The position numbers and the translations under genes were made by a program. From positions 36,437 through 100,436 of the forward strand of contig JBDLJE010000002.1 in assembly GCA_039714575.1 (NCBI GenBank): 64,000 nucleotides of DNA. Direction: 5' to 3'. The notes under the pieces are model-generated. The model was not told where the DNA came from and did not search any database. It saw only the letters and a program-made list of their open reading frames with translations. This DNA is from Sulfonitrofixus sp039714575 (GTDB lineage Bacteria > Campylobacterota > Campylobacteria > Campylobacterales > Sulfurimonadaceae). Numbering within the stretch: the stretch's first letter is position 1; each line of letters opens with the position of its first letter. Shown here one piece after another: positions 50,680 to 58,011 of the stretch.

Positions 50680-50799
50680 GCGACTAGTCGCGTGAGCACT
50701 CTGCTGACAAGCATCAACAATGCAGTGCATGTGAGGCACTAAATGCCGAATCGTAAGAGAACTTAGTGTTAACGTAGTTGACGGGGCTTTGCTCCGTTG
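50680..50799 (+). repeat. Intergenic hairpin repeat, copy 2
   Basis: Starts at the perfect palindrome GCGACTAGTCGC (50680-50691), runs through GCGTGAGC (50690), CTCTGCTGA, GAGGCACTAAATGCC (50733), ACTTAGTGTTAACGTAG (50761) and the hairpin ACGGGGC-TTT-GCTCCGT (50781-50797). It lies between yajC and secD, antisense to both, and pushes the two genes 160 bases apart. The GGCACTAAATGCC block recurs at 55069-55090. Confidence 0.65.
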
Positions 50800-50818
50800 A
50801 CGTACTAAATACAAAAGA

Positions 50819-51085
50819 TTAAGCTTCATCCTCATACTTTCGTGCGATCGCATCTTTAGTGATTTTCACAATAACGTCATCGTTTATCTTTACAGAGAAG
50901 AAGTTCTCTTCAACTTTATGGATAACAACGATAAGTCCGCCGTTGGTAACGACTTTCTCACCTTTACCCAGGCTCTCAAGCATCTCTGCATGTCTCTTAG
51001 CTTGCTGCTGCTGCGGGCGAATGATTATGAAATACATAATCGCGATTAAAAATACAAACGGTAAAAGTTGTCCTAACATATCCAT
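50819..51085 (-). CDS. yajC: Preprotein translocase subunit YajC
   Basis: 88 residues from the ATG at 51085, preceded by AAGGA. One N-terminal membrane helix (LLPFVFLIAIMYFIIIRPQQ), then QAKRHAEMLESLGKGEKVVTNGGLIVVI, the conserved YajC region (here QAKRHAEML and GEKVVTNGGLIVVI). It associates with SecDF and starts that operon. Confidence 0.95.
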   Translation of the reverse strand: MDMLGQLLPFVFLIAIMYFIIIRPQQQQAKRHAEMLESLGKGEKVVTNGGLIVVIHKVEENFFSVKINDDVIVKITKDAIARKYEDEA

Positions 51086-51163
51086 ACGAATAGATCCTTG
51101 CCTAAAAAATTGATGCATTATACTGTTTCATACCTCTATAATTGATGAAGATGAAAATCTTTG

Positions 51164-51169
51164 TATAAT
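51164..51169 (+). promoter_or_regulatory. -10 box 6 nt before an ATG (leaderless)
   Basis: TATAAT-ACGCCC-ATG ahead of lnt, with no Shine-Dalgarno. Confidence 0.5.
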
Positions 51170-51175
51170 ACGCCC

Positions 51176-52426
51176 ATGAATCTACCAATTATAAATTATC
51201 GTTCCCTCTCTGTTGACCTGCTTCAAGGTCTTGGCATTGCACTTCTATTTTCCTATTTTATCTATACTGAACACTACGGTTTCACCAATGAACTGCTCAA
51301 CTCTCTTGCAGCACTCGGCGCCTTTTATTTTCTACTAAAAGCCCCGACCCGTGTTCTTATGAGCGCCGGCGGTTTCATAGGACTGCTCTGGTTTTACTGG
51401 ATCGGGTACAGTTTTGAGTACTACAATGTAGGATGGATGACTCCCTTCATCACTCTCTTTTTTATTGTTCTTTACGCTCTTTTCTTCGGCGTTCTGGCCT
51501 TTACGAAAAATCCTCTTTACCGTGCTGCGATGCTTTTTGGGCTAAGTTTTGTCGAACCGATGGACTGGAACTGGATGCAGGTCGAGCTGCCGTTCATCAA
51601 CTCTATCTTCGGCATTGAGAAGTGGCAGTTTGCGCTTATTTTATTGTCACTCTCTCTCTTTCTCTTTTTATCGTCAGATAAGACGTATAAACAGTTTCGT
51701 TTCGGTGCACTTGTTTTGCTTATTGCTGCTGTTGACTTTTCAACGCCACAACTGACAGAACCGGACCTTAAGATCAAACTGTATGCACCCACCCTTCTGC
51801 AAGAGGAGAAGTGGATAAAGAAAAACCGTCAGAGGATCATTGTCAGCAACTTTAAAGCCATTACCGATGCCATTTCTGAGAATTATGATCTGATCGTTCT
51901 GCCAGAATCTGCCTTTCCGCTCTTTCTCAACAAAGACAGATATCTCACAGCACAGCTTCAAAGCTACTCTCGCCGTATCGACATCATAACAGGTGCACTT
52001 TATATCGAGAACAGGCTGCATTACAATGTAAGTTATCACTTCTCAAAAGGCGAGATCAAGATCGCCAAAAAAATGATCTTGGTCCCCTTTGGCGAGTATA
52101 TTCCTCTTCCTGACTTTATGCGTACATGGATCAATACCACCTTTTTTGACGGCCTTTCCGACTTTGTCACGGCCGACAAGCCCAGCGACTTTACTGTCAA
52201 AGGCATAAAGTTCAGAAATGCTATCTGTTATGAGGCGACCTGCGAAGAGATCTATGAAGGCGATCCGGCCTACCTGATCGCTATCAGCAATAATGGCTGG
52301 TTCCACCCCTCTATTGAGCCGACTTTACAGAGATTATTGATGCGTTTTTACACCAAGAAACACCGCAGCATCATCTATCACAGTGCCAACATGGGTGGAG
52401 CGGGGGTCATCAGAGGGGATGAGTAG
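51176..52426 (+). CDS. lnt: Apolipoprotein N-acyltransferase
   Basis: 416 residues from the ATG at 51176 (the open frame begins five codons earlier at a TTG). An N-terminal set of about seven membrane helices is followed by the nitrilase-like domain with the triad Glu in VLPESAFP, Lys in KKMILVPFGEYIPLP and Cys in AICYEATCEE. It acylates the N-terminal Cys of lipoproteins such as the MKCGAGKCGA and LptE lipoproteins here. The last membrane helix of E. coli Lnt is absent; the protein ends GAGVIRGDE. Confidence 0.93.
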   Translation: MNLPIINYRSLSVDLLQGLGIALLFSYFIYTEHYGFTNELLNSLAALGAFYFLLKAPTRVLMSAGGFIGLLWFYWIGYSFEYYNVGWMTPFITLFFIVLYALFFGVLAFTKNPLYRAAMLFGLSFVEPMDWNWMQVELPFINSIFGIEKWQFALILLSLSLFLFLSSDKTYKQFRFGALVLLIAAVDFSTPQLTEPDLKIKLYAPTLLQEEKWIKKNRQRIIVSNFKAITDAISENYDLIVLPESAFPLFLNKDRYLTAQLQSYSRRIDIITGALYIENRLHYNVSYHFSKGEIKIAKKMILVPFGEYIPLPDFMRTWINTTFFDGLSDFVTADKPSDFTVKGIKFRNAICYEATCEEIYEGDPAYLIAISNNGWFHPSIEPTLQRLLMRFYTKKHRSIIYHSANMGGAGVIRGDE

Positions 52427-52530
52427 GATTCCTTAGTGTTTCACTCAGCTTTAAGCAACTTTAACCAATATCAAACTACTATATAGCCAACACAAAAGAG
52501 ATTCTTGACTCTTTATAAAGGAAAGACCTT

Positions 52531-53454
52531 ATGAATATTGCCAATAACATTACCGAACTTATCGGGAACACGCCTCTTGTCAAACTCAACTTTCCTTCTC
52601 TAAAGAGTGGTGCCACGATCCTGGGTAAATGTGAGTTCATGAACCCGACCAGTTCGGTCAAAGACCGCATCGGTTTTAACATGATCAAAAACGCTTTGGA
52701 CAAAGGGTTGATCAACAAAGAGACCCGCATCATCGAGCCGACCAGCGGGAACACCGGTATCGCTCTCGCTTCTATCTGCGCGGCACTCGGCCTTAAACTG
52801 ACCCTCACTATGCCGGAGTCTATGAGCATGGAACGCCGCAACCTCCTCAAAGCCCTTGGTGCAGAGCTTGTACTGACCCCGGCAGTCGCAGGAATGAAAG
52901 GGGCTATCGACAAGGCTGACGAACTTAAAGAGAGCCTTAGCGATGCCATCGTCTTACAGCAGTTTCAAAACCCTGCCAATCCCGAGATCCATCGTTTGAC
53001 AACCGCAAAAGAGATCCTTCGCGACACCGATAAAAACGTAGACATCTTTATTGCTGCAGTAGGAACGGGAGGAACATTGACAGGCACCGGCACTGTCTTA
53101 AAAGAGGAGATCCCGGAGATTCAGATCGTTGCTGTAGAGCCTGAAGAGTCTGCTGTTCTCTCCGGCGGAAAACCCGGTGCACATAAAATACAGGGAATCG
53201 GTGCCGGGTTTGTACCGGGCATCTTAGATGTTGAGCTATATGGTGAGGTCGTCAAGGTCAGCAACAACGACGCCATCGAAACGGCTAAAATGCTGGCGAA
53301 GCATGAAGGGCTTTTGGTCGGTATCTCTGCGGGGGCTAATGTCTATGCCGCCATGCAGGTGGCCGCACGTCCCGAAAACCAGGGAAAGACCATCGTCACC
53401 ATCCTTTGCGATACCGGTGAACGTTATTTAAGTACAGCCCTTTTTAGTGAGTAA
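52531..53454 (+). CDS. Cysteine synthase (O-acetylserine sulfhydrylase family)
   Basis: 307 residues. PLP Lys44 in NPTSSVKDRIGFNM, phosphate loop TSGNTGIAL, VAAVGTGGTLTG and GVGAGFVPGI-like IQGIGAGFVPGILD. It forms cysteine from O-acetylserine and sulfide; CysK versus CysM cannot be settled by eye. AAAGGAAAG precedes the ATG. It overlaps pabC by 8 bases. Confidence 0.94.
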   Translation: MNIANNITELIGNTPLVKLNFPSLKSGATILGKCEFMNPTSSVKDRIGFNMIKNALDKGLINKETRIIEPTSGNTGIALASICAALGLKLTLTMPESMSMERRNLLKALGAELVLTPAVAGMKGAIDKADELKESLSDAIVLQQFQNPANPEIHRLTTAKEILRDTDKNVDIFIAAVGTGGTLTGTGTVLKEEIPEIQIVAVEPEESAVLSGGKPGAHKIQGIGAGFVPGILDVELYGEVVKVSNNDAIETAKMLAKHEGLLVGISAGANVYAAMQVAARPENQGKTIVTILCDTGERYLSTALFSE

Positions 53455-54052
53455 GCAGCTTCTAGAGACCGTTCGCTGCGAAAATGGTCATGCGGAGCAT
53501 CTCGCTTACCACCAGCAGCGTGTCGAGAGAAGCCTAAAACAGTCAGGCAGCGATACCTACTATGACCTCGTTTCCCTTATCTCACCGCCTGACGACGCAC
53601 TGTATCGGTGTCGGATCGTGTACGATGACTCATCCCTTCACATCACCTATTTCCCCTACCAAAAAAGAGTGATCCGGACACTTCAGCCCATTCAGGCAGA
53701 CCATCTTGACTACGCCCTGAAATATGCAGACCGAACAGAACTCGACCGGTTATTTGCACAAAAGGGGGATGCAGATGAGATCCTGATCGTTAAAAATGGA
53801 CTCGTCACAGACACCTCCATCGCTAACATTGCTTTTTTTAACGGTACAAAATGGCTAACGCCGAAGCACCCTCTTTTAAAAGGGACGACCCGTGCACGTC
53901 TGCTTGATGAGAAAAAGATCTTCGAAAGTGAAATACATCTGGGCGATCTTAACAAATTCACAGCATTTGCCCTTCTAAATGCGATGATCGGTTTTGACGA
54001 GATCAATAATGGTATAATTGCATCAATTAAAGGAGCCGATGATGTTGTATGA
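53447..54052 (+). CDS. pabC: Class IV aminotransferase, probable 4-amino-4-deoxychorismate lyase
   Basis: 201 residues from a GTG start that overlaps cysK. PLP-lysine region YALKYADRTELDRL, then IVKNGLVTDTSIANIAFF and the phosphate loop region HPLLKGTTRARLL. These class IV (fold type IV) motifs fit PabC, which splits aminodeoxychorismate into PABA and pyruvate. The pabB in this window at 0-0.5 kb supports that choice, although BCAT-like activity is not excluded. Confidence 0.85.
   Translation: MSKQLLETVRCENGHAEHLAYHQQRVERSLKQSGSDTYYDLVSLISPPDDALYRCRIVYDDSSLHITYFPYQKRVIRTLQPIQADHLDYALKYADRTELDRLFAQKGDADEILIVKNGLVTDTSIANIAFFNGTKWLTPKHPLLKGTTRARLLDEKKIFESEIHLGDLNKFTAFALLNAMIGFDEINNGIIASIKGADDVV
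54013..54018 (+). promoter_or_regulatory. -10 box inside the end of pabC
   Basis: TATAAT 23 nt before the ATG at 54042 of the next gene, with AAAGGAG between. The next gene may be transcribed both with pabC and alone. Confidence 0.4.
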
Positions 54053-54500
54053 GATGATCAAAAACGAAAGCTACATGAATTTGATGAGTAAACACATACA
54101 AGAACTACTTCTTTTTCTGTTCGAACAAGAGCAGAACTTCGGCATCCTCTGCAAGATCGAACAGCTCAGCTTTGAGCCGGACCTTCCCGACAACATCCGC
54201 AGCGATTTTCGTCCAATGACCCTCTTCTTTTTAGCTGGCTACACTTTTGAAAGTGCCCGTCTGGAGAACGACGTGCTTATCTTCGAAGCGGGCTTTGGTG
54301 AAGAGAACATCGGTAGCTTTGTACAGGTGCCCCTGCTCAGCATCATGCAGGTCATTGTTGACGAAACCCCTATCTTTGTCAACCTCGCGTCACCAAATGA
54401 GGTCGCAAGCAATCATCCGCCAAAGAGAGAGAACGGTGTCGAGAATTCGATGGCTAGTTTTCTCTCTAATCCTGAGAATCAGAAGTTTATTAAAGAGTAA
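54042..54500 (+). CDS. Conserved Campylobacterota protein of unknown function (possibly SspB-like)
   Basis: 152 residues from the ATG at 54042 (AGGAG 6 nt upstream; ATG at 54039 also possible). It overlaps pabC by 11 bases. A central beta segment LIFEAGFGEENIGSFVQVPLLSIMQVIVDETPIF (here LIFEAGFGE and VQVPLLSIMQVIVD) resembles the strand pattern of SspB adaptors, which deliver ssrA-tagged proteins to ClpXP, but the match is weak. The C-terminal tail is Asn/Pro-rich. The stop codon lies inside a terminator hairpin. Confidence 0.65.
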   Translation: MLYEMIKNESYMNLMSKHIQELLLFLFEQEQNFGILCKIEQLSFEPDLPDNIRSDFRPMTLFFLAGYTFESARLENDVLIFEAGFGEENIGSFVQVPLLSIMQVIVDETPIFVNLASPNEVASNHPPKRENGVENSMASFLSNPENQKFIKE

Positions 54501-54509
54501 GAACTCTTT
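54492..54509 (+). terminator. Terminator overlapping the stop codon
   Basis: AAAGAGT-AAGA-ACTCTTT forms a 7-bp hairpin whose loop contains the last base pair of the TAA stop of the upstream gene; CGTTCTTTTTAAT follows. Confidence 0.65.
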
Positions 54510-54608
54510 CGTTCTTTTTAATATAGACTTTTGAACTTCATTGCTTTACAGAAACTTTTTATAGACATTTATACTTTTTTAATTACTTCTTATCACTAGT
54601 ATGTCACT

Positions 54609-54636
54609 TTTCTTTCTTGCTAGCTCAAGAAAGAAA
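54609..54636. repeat. 11-bp perfect inverted repeat
   Basis: TTTCTTTCTTG-CTAGCT-CAAGAAAGAAA. The pyrimidine arm and purine arm could form a strong hairpin or a triplex-like structure. Confidence 0.55.
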
Positions 54637-54997
54637 CCTAACGAAAAGAAAGAAGAGCTATTACGGGTACAGTTACATTCAAAAGTATCTAACACTCGGA
54701 GTCAGGAAACCCCTCCGGCTTCAGTCACTGCACCAAGACGCAGTAACTAATCGACAATATTCCAACTAAGTCAAAAGCGTTAGCTTTTAAATTCAAATAA
54801 ATGCGTTACCGCTTAGCTCTATTTCGTGGCATCTGCAGAGCTGACTGTAAGGAGTGGACTTCCGTTAAAAAAATCACTTTGTCTGAGCGTAGCGAGTTAG
54901 GGATTTTTAGGAAGGGAACGACTGAAAGGAAGGCACCCGATAGCCATCGGGCTCGAAGCCGTCACGAGCGCTTTTTACGATGCAGAATTTAGTTCTG

Positions 54998-55069
54998 CCC
55001 TGTACGGCGCTTTAGCGCTGTGTGGTTTCGTTTTTTGCGGAGAATAAGCGCCAACAGCGCAATACAGGG
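54998..55069. repeat. Long-range nested inverted repeat
   Basis: CCCTGTA (54998-55004) pairs with TACAGGG (55063-55069), and GGCGC (55006-55010) with GCGCC (55048-55052); GCGCTG (55015) can alternatively pair with CAGCGC (55055). Two mutually exclusive foldings are therefore possible. Confidence 0.4.
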
Positions 55070-55090
55070 AGGCACTAAATGCCGAGTCGT
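55069..55090 (+). repeat. Copy of the GGCACTAAATGCC block
   Basis: The 22 bases starting GAGGCACTAAATGCC match 50733-50754 at 21 of 22 positions (A/G difference in the last third). GGCA...TGCC forms a small hairpin. Links the gene-free region with the yajC-secD repeat. Confidence 0.6.
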
Positions 55091-55219
55091 GAAAAAGGAA
55101 AGAGTGTAGTCAATAGGGTTCGTAATATAATAAAGTTAGTGGGACTAAGGAAGTAGTGCCTTCAAGGGCATAACTGAAAATCAAAGAAAGAACAGCAATC
55201 GGTTGCCATTCAAAAAAGT

Positions 55220-56521
55220 CTATTTTTTGCTATTGGTCACAATAGCAAAAGTAAGATCATTGATCTCCGTATGCTTCTTTATATAAACATTCAGATCATC
55301 AAGTGTCAACACCCGGATCTTCTCCAACTCTTTAAGACTGGACCCAAGTTCCTGCCCCTTATAGTACTCCTGAAAAGTTCGCGAAAGGCGTTGGGAGAGT
55401 GTCTCGACACGAAGCGGTTCAGAACCGAGCAGGAACTTTCTTGCCTGGTCGAGTTCAGCCTGTGTGACACCCTCTTTTACGAAAGCAGCAATAACCTCTT
55501 TAACCGTTGCTTCAGCCTCTTTTTGAGACTCCAGCTTAGTCTGCAGGTAACCTGTAAAATAGACATGCGAGCGCGCTAAAGTAACACGGGCGTAAGCCGA
55601 ATAGGCCAAACCGCGTTTAACACGGATCTCTTCCATCAGGCGACTGCCGAAACCGCCGGTACCCAGGATAAAGGTCGCGACACGCGCCTTATATTCATCG
55701 CTGTCTCCTACTTTGATGTTATACGGAGAGCCAAAATAGACATAAGCCTGTTCCGTGTCACGTTCAAGTACTTCATATTGGCTCTTTTTTGTCACCTCTA
55801 CAAACGGGAGGTCGCTTCTCTTGCCTTTAGGAAGCTGTTTAAGCAACTCAGTCACTTTTGTCTTCGCCTCATCCAAGGTTATATCGCCGCCGATAACAAC
55901 TACAGCACGAGACAACACCAGGTGATCTTGCAAAAATGCTGTTACATCTTTTATCTGCACTTTTTTGACATCATCAACTCTACCGCTTGACGGGTGCTCT
56001 AAAACAGTACCTTTGAAGAGCTCTGCTTTAAGCGCTCTGGCCGCAACATAGTCATGGTCGTTCTCTTTGCGGCTCAAAGCACCGATAGAGACCGCTTTGA
56101 CCTTCTCCAAGCTCTCTGTGTTCAGGTTCGGATCGGTTAACAGGTCTTCAAATTTGTCCAGACCGTAATCGAAAGACTCTTTGAGTGATGAAAGCTCCAT
56201 CACAAATGTCTCGGTACCGGTATGCGCGCTCAAATGAACCGCTTTGGCATCGAGTGCTTTAGCAAAGCCGATACTCCCCAGTTTGGATGTCCCCTCGTTC
56301 ATCATCTTGGCACTCATCTTGGCAAGACTCGGAAGTTTTCCATCTTCAATAGAGCCGCTCTGTTTGAAGACAAGCTGCAGTGAGACCATCGGAAGACGTT
56401 TGTCCTCTTCATGGATAAGAGGGATTTTAACTCCCTCGACAGTGATATGGTCTAGCGTCGAAGCCATAGAGATTCCTTGGATAAATAGTAGTAAAAAGAG
56501 TATGTTTTTTTTCATGGTCAT
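55220..56521 (-). CDS. M16-family peptidase-like protein without the HxxEH motif
   Basis: 433 residues (start at 56521 or two codons later). Signal peptide (KNILFLLLFIQGISMAS), then an M16 fold: LVFKQSGSIEDG, KMMNEGTSKLGS, SSLKESFDYGL, VVIGGDITLDEAK and MEEIRVKRGLAYSAY. The zinc motif HxxEH expected before EGT is replaced by LAKMM, so it is probably a non-catalytic partner. M16 proteins often pair with an active homologue; none is in the window. Last gene of the nusB-side operon. Confidence 0.85.
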   Translation of the reverse strand: MTMKKNILFLLLFIQGISMASTLDHITVEGVKIPLIHEEDKRLPMVSLQLVFKQSGSIEDGKLPSLAKMSAKMMNEGTSKLGSIGFAKALDAKAVHLSAHTGTETFVMELSSLKESFDYGLDKFEDLLTDPNLNTESLEKVKAVSIGALSRKENDHDYVAARALKAELFKGTVLEHPSSGRVDDVKKVQIKDVTAFLQDHLVLSRAVVVIGGDITLDEAKTKVTELLKQLPKGKRSDLPFVEVTKKSQYEVLERDTEQAYVYFGSPYNIKVGDSDEYKARVATFILGTGGFGSRLMEEIRVKRGLAYSAYARVTLARSHVYFTGYLQTKLESQKEAEATVKEVIAAFVKEGVTQAELDQARKFLLGSEPLRVETLSQRLSRTFQEYYKGQELGSSLKELEKIRVLTLDDLNVYIKKHTEINDLTFAIVTNSKK

Positions 56522-56527
56522 TTAACT

Positions 56528-57568
56528 CTACACAAATGTTTCTAGCGTTTTATACGCAGTATTACGAATAGCAGGCGTCTCACCGATGTCGGCGATAAGA
56601 CGGACCATCTCATCTTTTGCCATTCTAAAACCGGCTCCGGCACTGCGGACAACATTCTCTTCCATCATGGTCGAGCCGAGATCGTTAGCACCGAACTTGA
56701 GTGCCATCTGACCGATATACGGTCCCTGCGTCACCCATGAACTCTGAATATTCGGCACATTGTCCAAAAAGAGACGAGAGACCGCAAGCAGACGCAGATA
56801 ACGGTTCGATGACGGCTTTTTAATGTCCGGGAACTCTTCCATCAGCTGCGTGTTCTTGCCTTGGAACGACCACATAATAAAAGCGCGAAAGCCCCCTGTC
56901 TCATCTTGTAGCTTGCGCACCATGTTCCAGTGTTCAATGATCTCCTCATCTGTCTCAACGGTACCGAACATCATCGTTGCTGTTGACATAATGTCCAGTT
57001 TGTGCGCTTGACGATGCACATCGATCCACACTTCAGAGTCATGTTTTTTCGGTGCGATGATGTCGCGGACGCGGTCACTTAAGATCTCTGCGCCGGCACC
57101 CGGGATCGAAGCGAGACCCTTAGCTTTTAGACGGACCAGAACCTCTTGAATAGTTATATGCGATATCTTGGCGATAAAGTCGAGTTCAATCGCGGAGAAA
57201 GCGTGTATCGTGATCTGCGGGTACTTCTCATGGATATGACCGACAAGCTCTTCATAAAACTCGATCTTGAGTTTAGGGTGAACGCCCCCTTGAAAAAGGA
57301 TCTGTGTCCCGCCGATCTCGACCAGTTCATCGATCTTTTTGTCGATCTCTTCGTGACTGAGGACATACGCGTCATCCTCTTTGGCATGACGATAAAACGC
57401 ACAGAACTTGCAGTCTACCCAGCAGACATTGGTGTAGTTGATGTTGCGATCGACTATGAAGGTCGTCACCCCTTTAGGATGCAACTCTTTTTTTCTCGCT
57501 GAAGCCATCTTGCCCAGTTCCAGCAAGTCCGCATTTCTAATAAGGTCTAACGCCTCTTCGCTCGTCAT
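56528..57568 (-). CDS. mqnC: Cyclic dehypoxanthinyl futalosine synthase
   Basis: 346 residues from the ATG at 57568 (a GTG three codons earlier is possible). Radical SAM cluster CxxxCxxC is CWVDCKFC in NYTNVCWVDCKFCAFY, followed by ILFQGGVHP and HAFSAIELDFIAK. MqnC closes the ring of dehypoxanthine futalosine in the futalosine menaquinone pathway used by Campylobacterota. The other mqn genes are not in the window. Confidence 0.93.
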   Translation of the reverse strand: MTSEEALDLIRNADLLELGKMASARKKELHPKGVTTFIVDRNINYTNVCWVDCKFCAFYRHAKEDDAYVLSHEEIDKKIDELVEIGGTQILFQGGVHPKLKIEFYEELVGHIHEKYPQITIHAFSAIELDFIAKISHITIQEVLVRLKAKGLASIPGAGAEILSDRVRDIIAPKKHDSEVWIDVHRQAHKLDIMSTATMMFGTVETDEEIIEHWNMVRKLQDETGGFRAFIMWSFQGKNTQLMEEFPDIKKPSSNRYLRLLAVSRLFLDNVPNIQSSWVTQGPYIGQMALKFGANDLGSTMMEENVVRSAGAGFRMAKDEMVRLIADIGETPAIRNTAYKTLETFV

Positions 57569-57579
57569 TCGGCCCACTG

Positions 57580-58011
57580 TTAACGTCCCGCCTCTGTTGT
57601 TATATTGTCTAACGTAAAGTTCATATTGTTGAGCAGCTTTCTCTTTGTAAGGTTATGCTCGGCATTGAGCCACTCACCGTCTCTATAAGCGATCTTGGTC
57701 TTTCTGTTTTTGTCTTCAAATACCAGGACACGGATAGGCAGGTCAAGCCCGACCTCCATCTTCTCCTGCATCAAGACGGTTCCCATCTTAGGATTTCCAA
57801 AGATGATCTCTTTGGATGGAGACAATTTCATACGGACTTTCACTGCGCCCGCCTGATGGTCTATCACGGCAAAGACGGTAAAACCTTTTTTGGTAACGAT
57901 GTTTTGAAGTTTATTCATCGTTGCTTCAACACTTTTGTTTGAACTTTTAAGAATGATGTCATTGGCGAACAGTCCGACTGCCAATGCTGCGATAAGGATC
58001 AATTTTCTCAT
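57580..58011 (-). CDS. DUF302-family periplasmic protein
   Basis: 143 residues from the ATG at 58011, which overlaps the cytochrome stop (ATGA) and follows AGGAG. Signal peptide (RKLILIAALAVGLFAND), then the DUF302 fold with KGFTVFAVIDHQAGA, KEIIFGNPKMGTVLM and DLPIRVLVFED. The function of DUF302 is unknown; it occurs beside electron-transport and sulfur genes. Translational coupling to the 12-haem cytochrome suggests a shared role. Confidence 0.87.
   Translation of the reverse strand: MRKLILIAALAVGLFANDIILKSSNKSVEATMNKLQNIVTKKGFTVFAVIDHQAGAVKVRMKLSPSKEIIFGNPKMGTVLMQEKMEVGLDLPIRVLVFEDKNRKTKIAYRDGEWLNAEHNLTKRKLLNNMNFTLDNITTEAGR

Larger units (their letters stand above)
54501..55219. other. 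719-bp gene-free region full of hairpins
   Basis: No gene is supported. Perfect inverted repeats occur at 54609-54636 (11 bp), 54936-54951 (CCCGAT/ATCGGG), 54982-54998 (GCAGAA/TTCTGC), 55007-55018 (GCGCT/AGCGC) and 55071-55083 (GGCA/TGCC); a long-range pair joins CCCTGTA (54998) with TACAGGG (55063), and GGCGC (55006) with GCGCC (55048). Fragments such as GAGCGTAGCGAGTTA and CGAAGCCGTCACGAGCG look like remnants of intergenic repeats. I see no promoter or ORF with a start site. Confidence 0.6.

Noticed and set aside
54801..54992. 63-codon ORF in the hairpin region
   Set aside because: No start site, composed of repeat fragments and crossed by hairpins.
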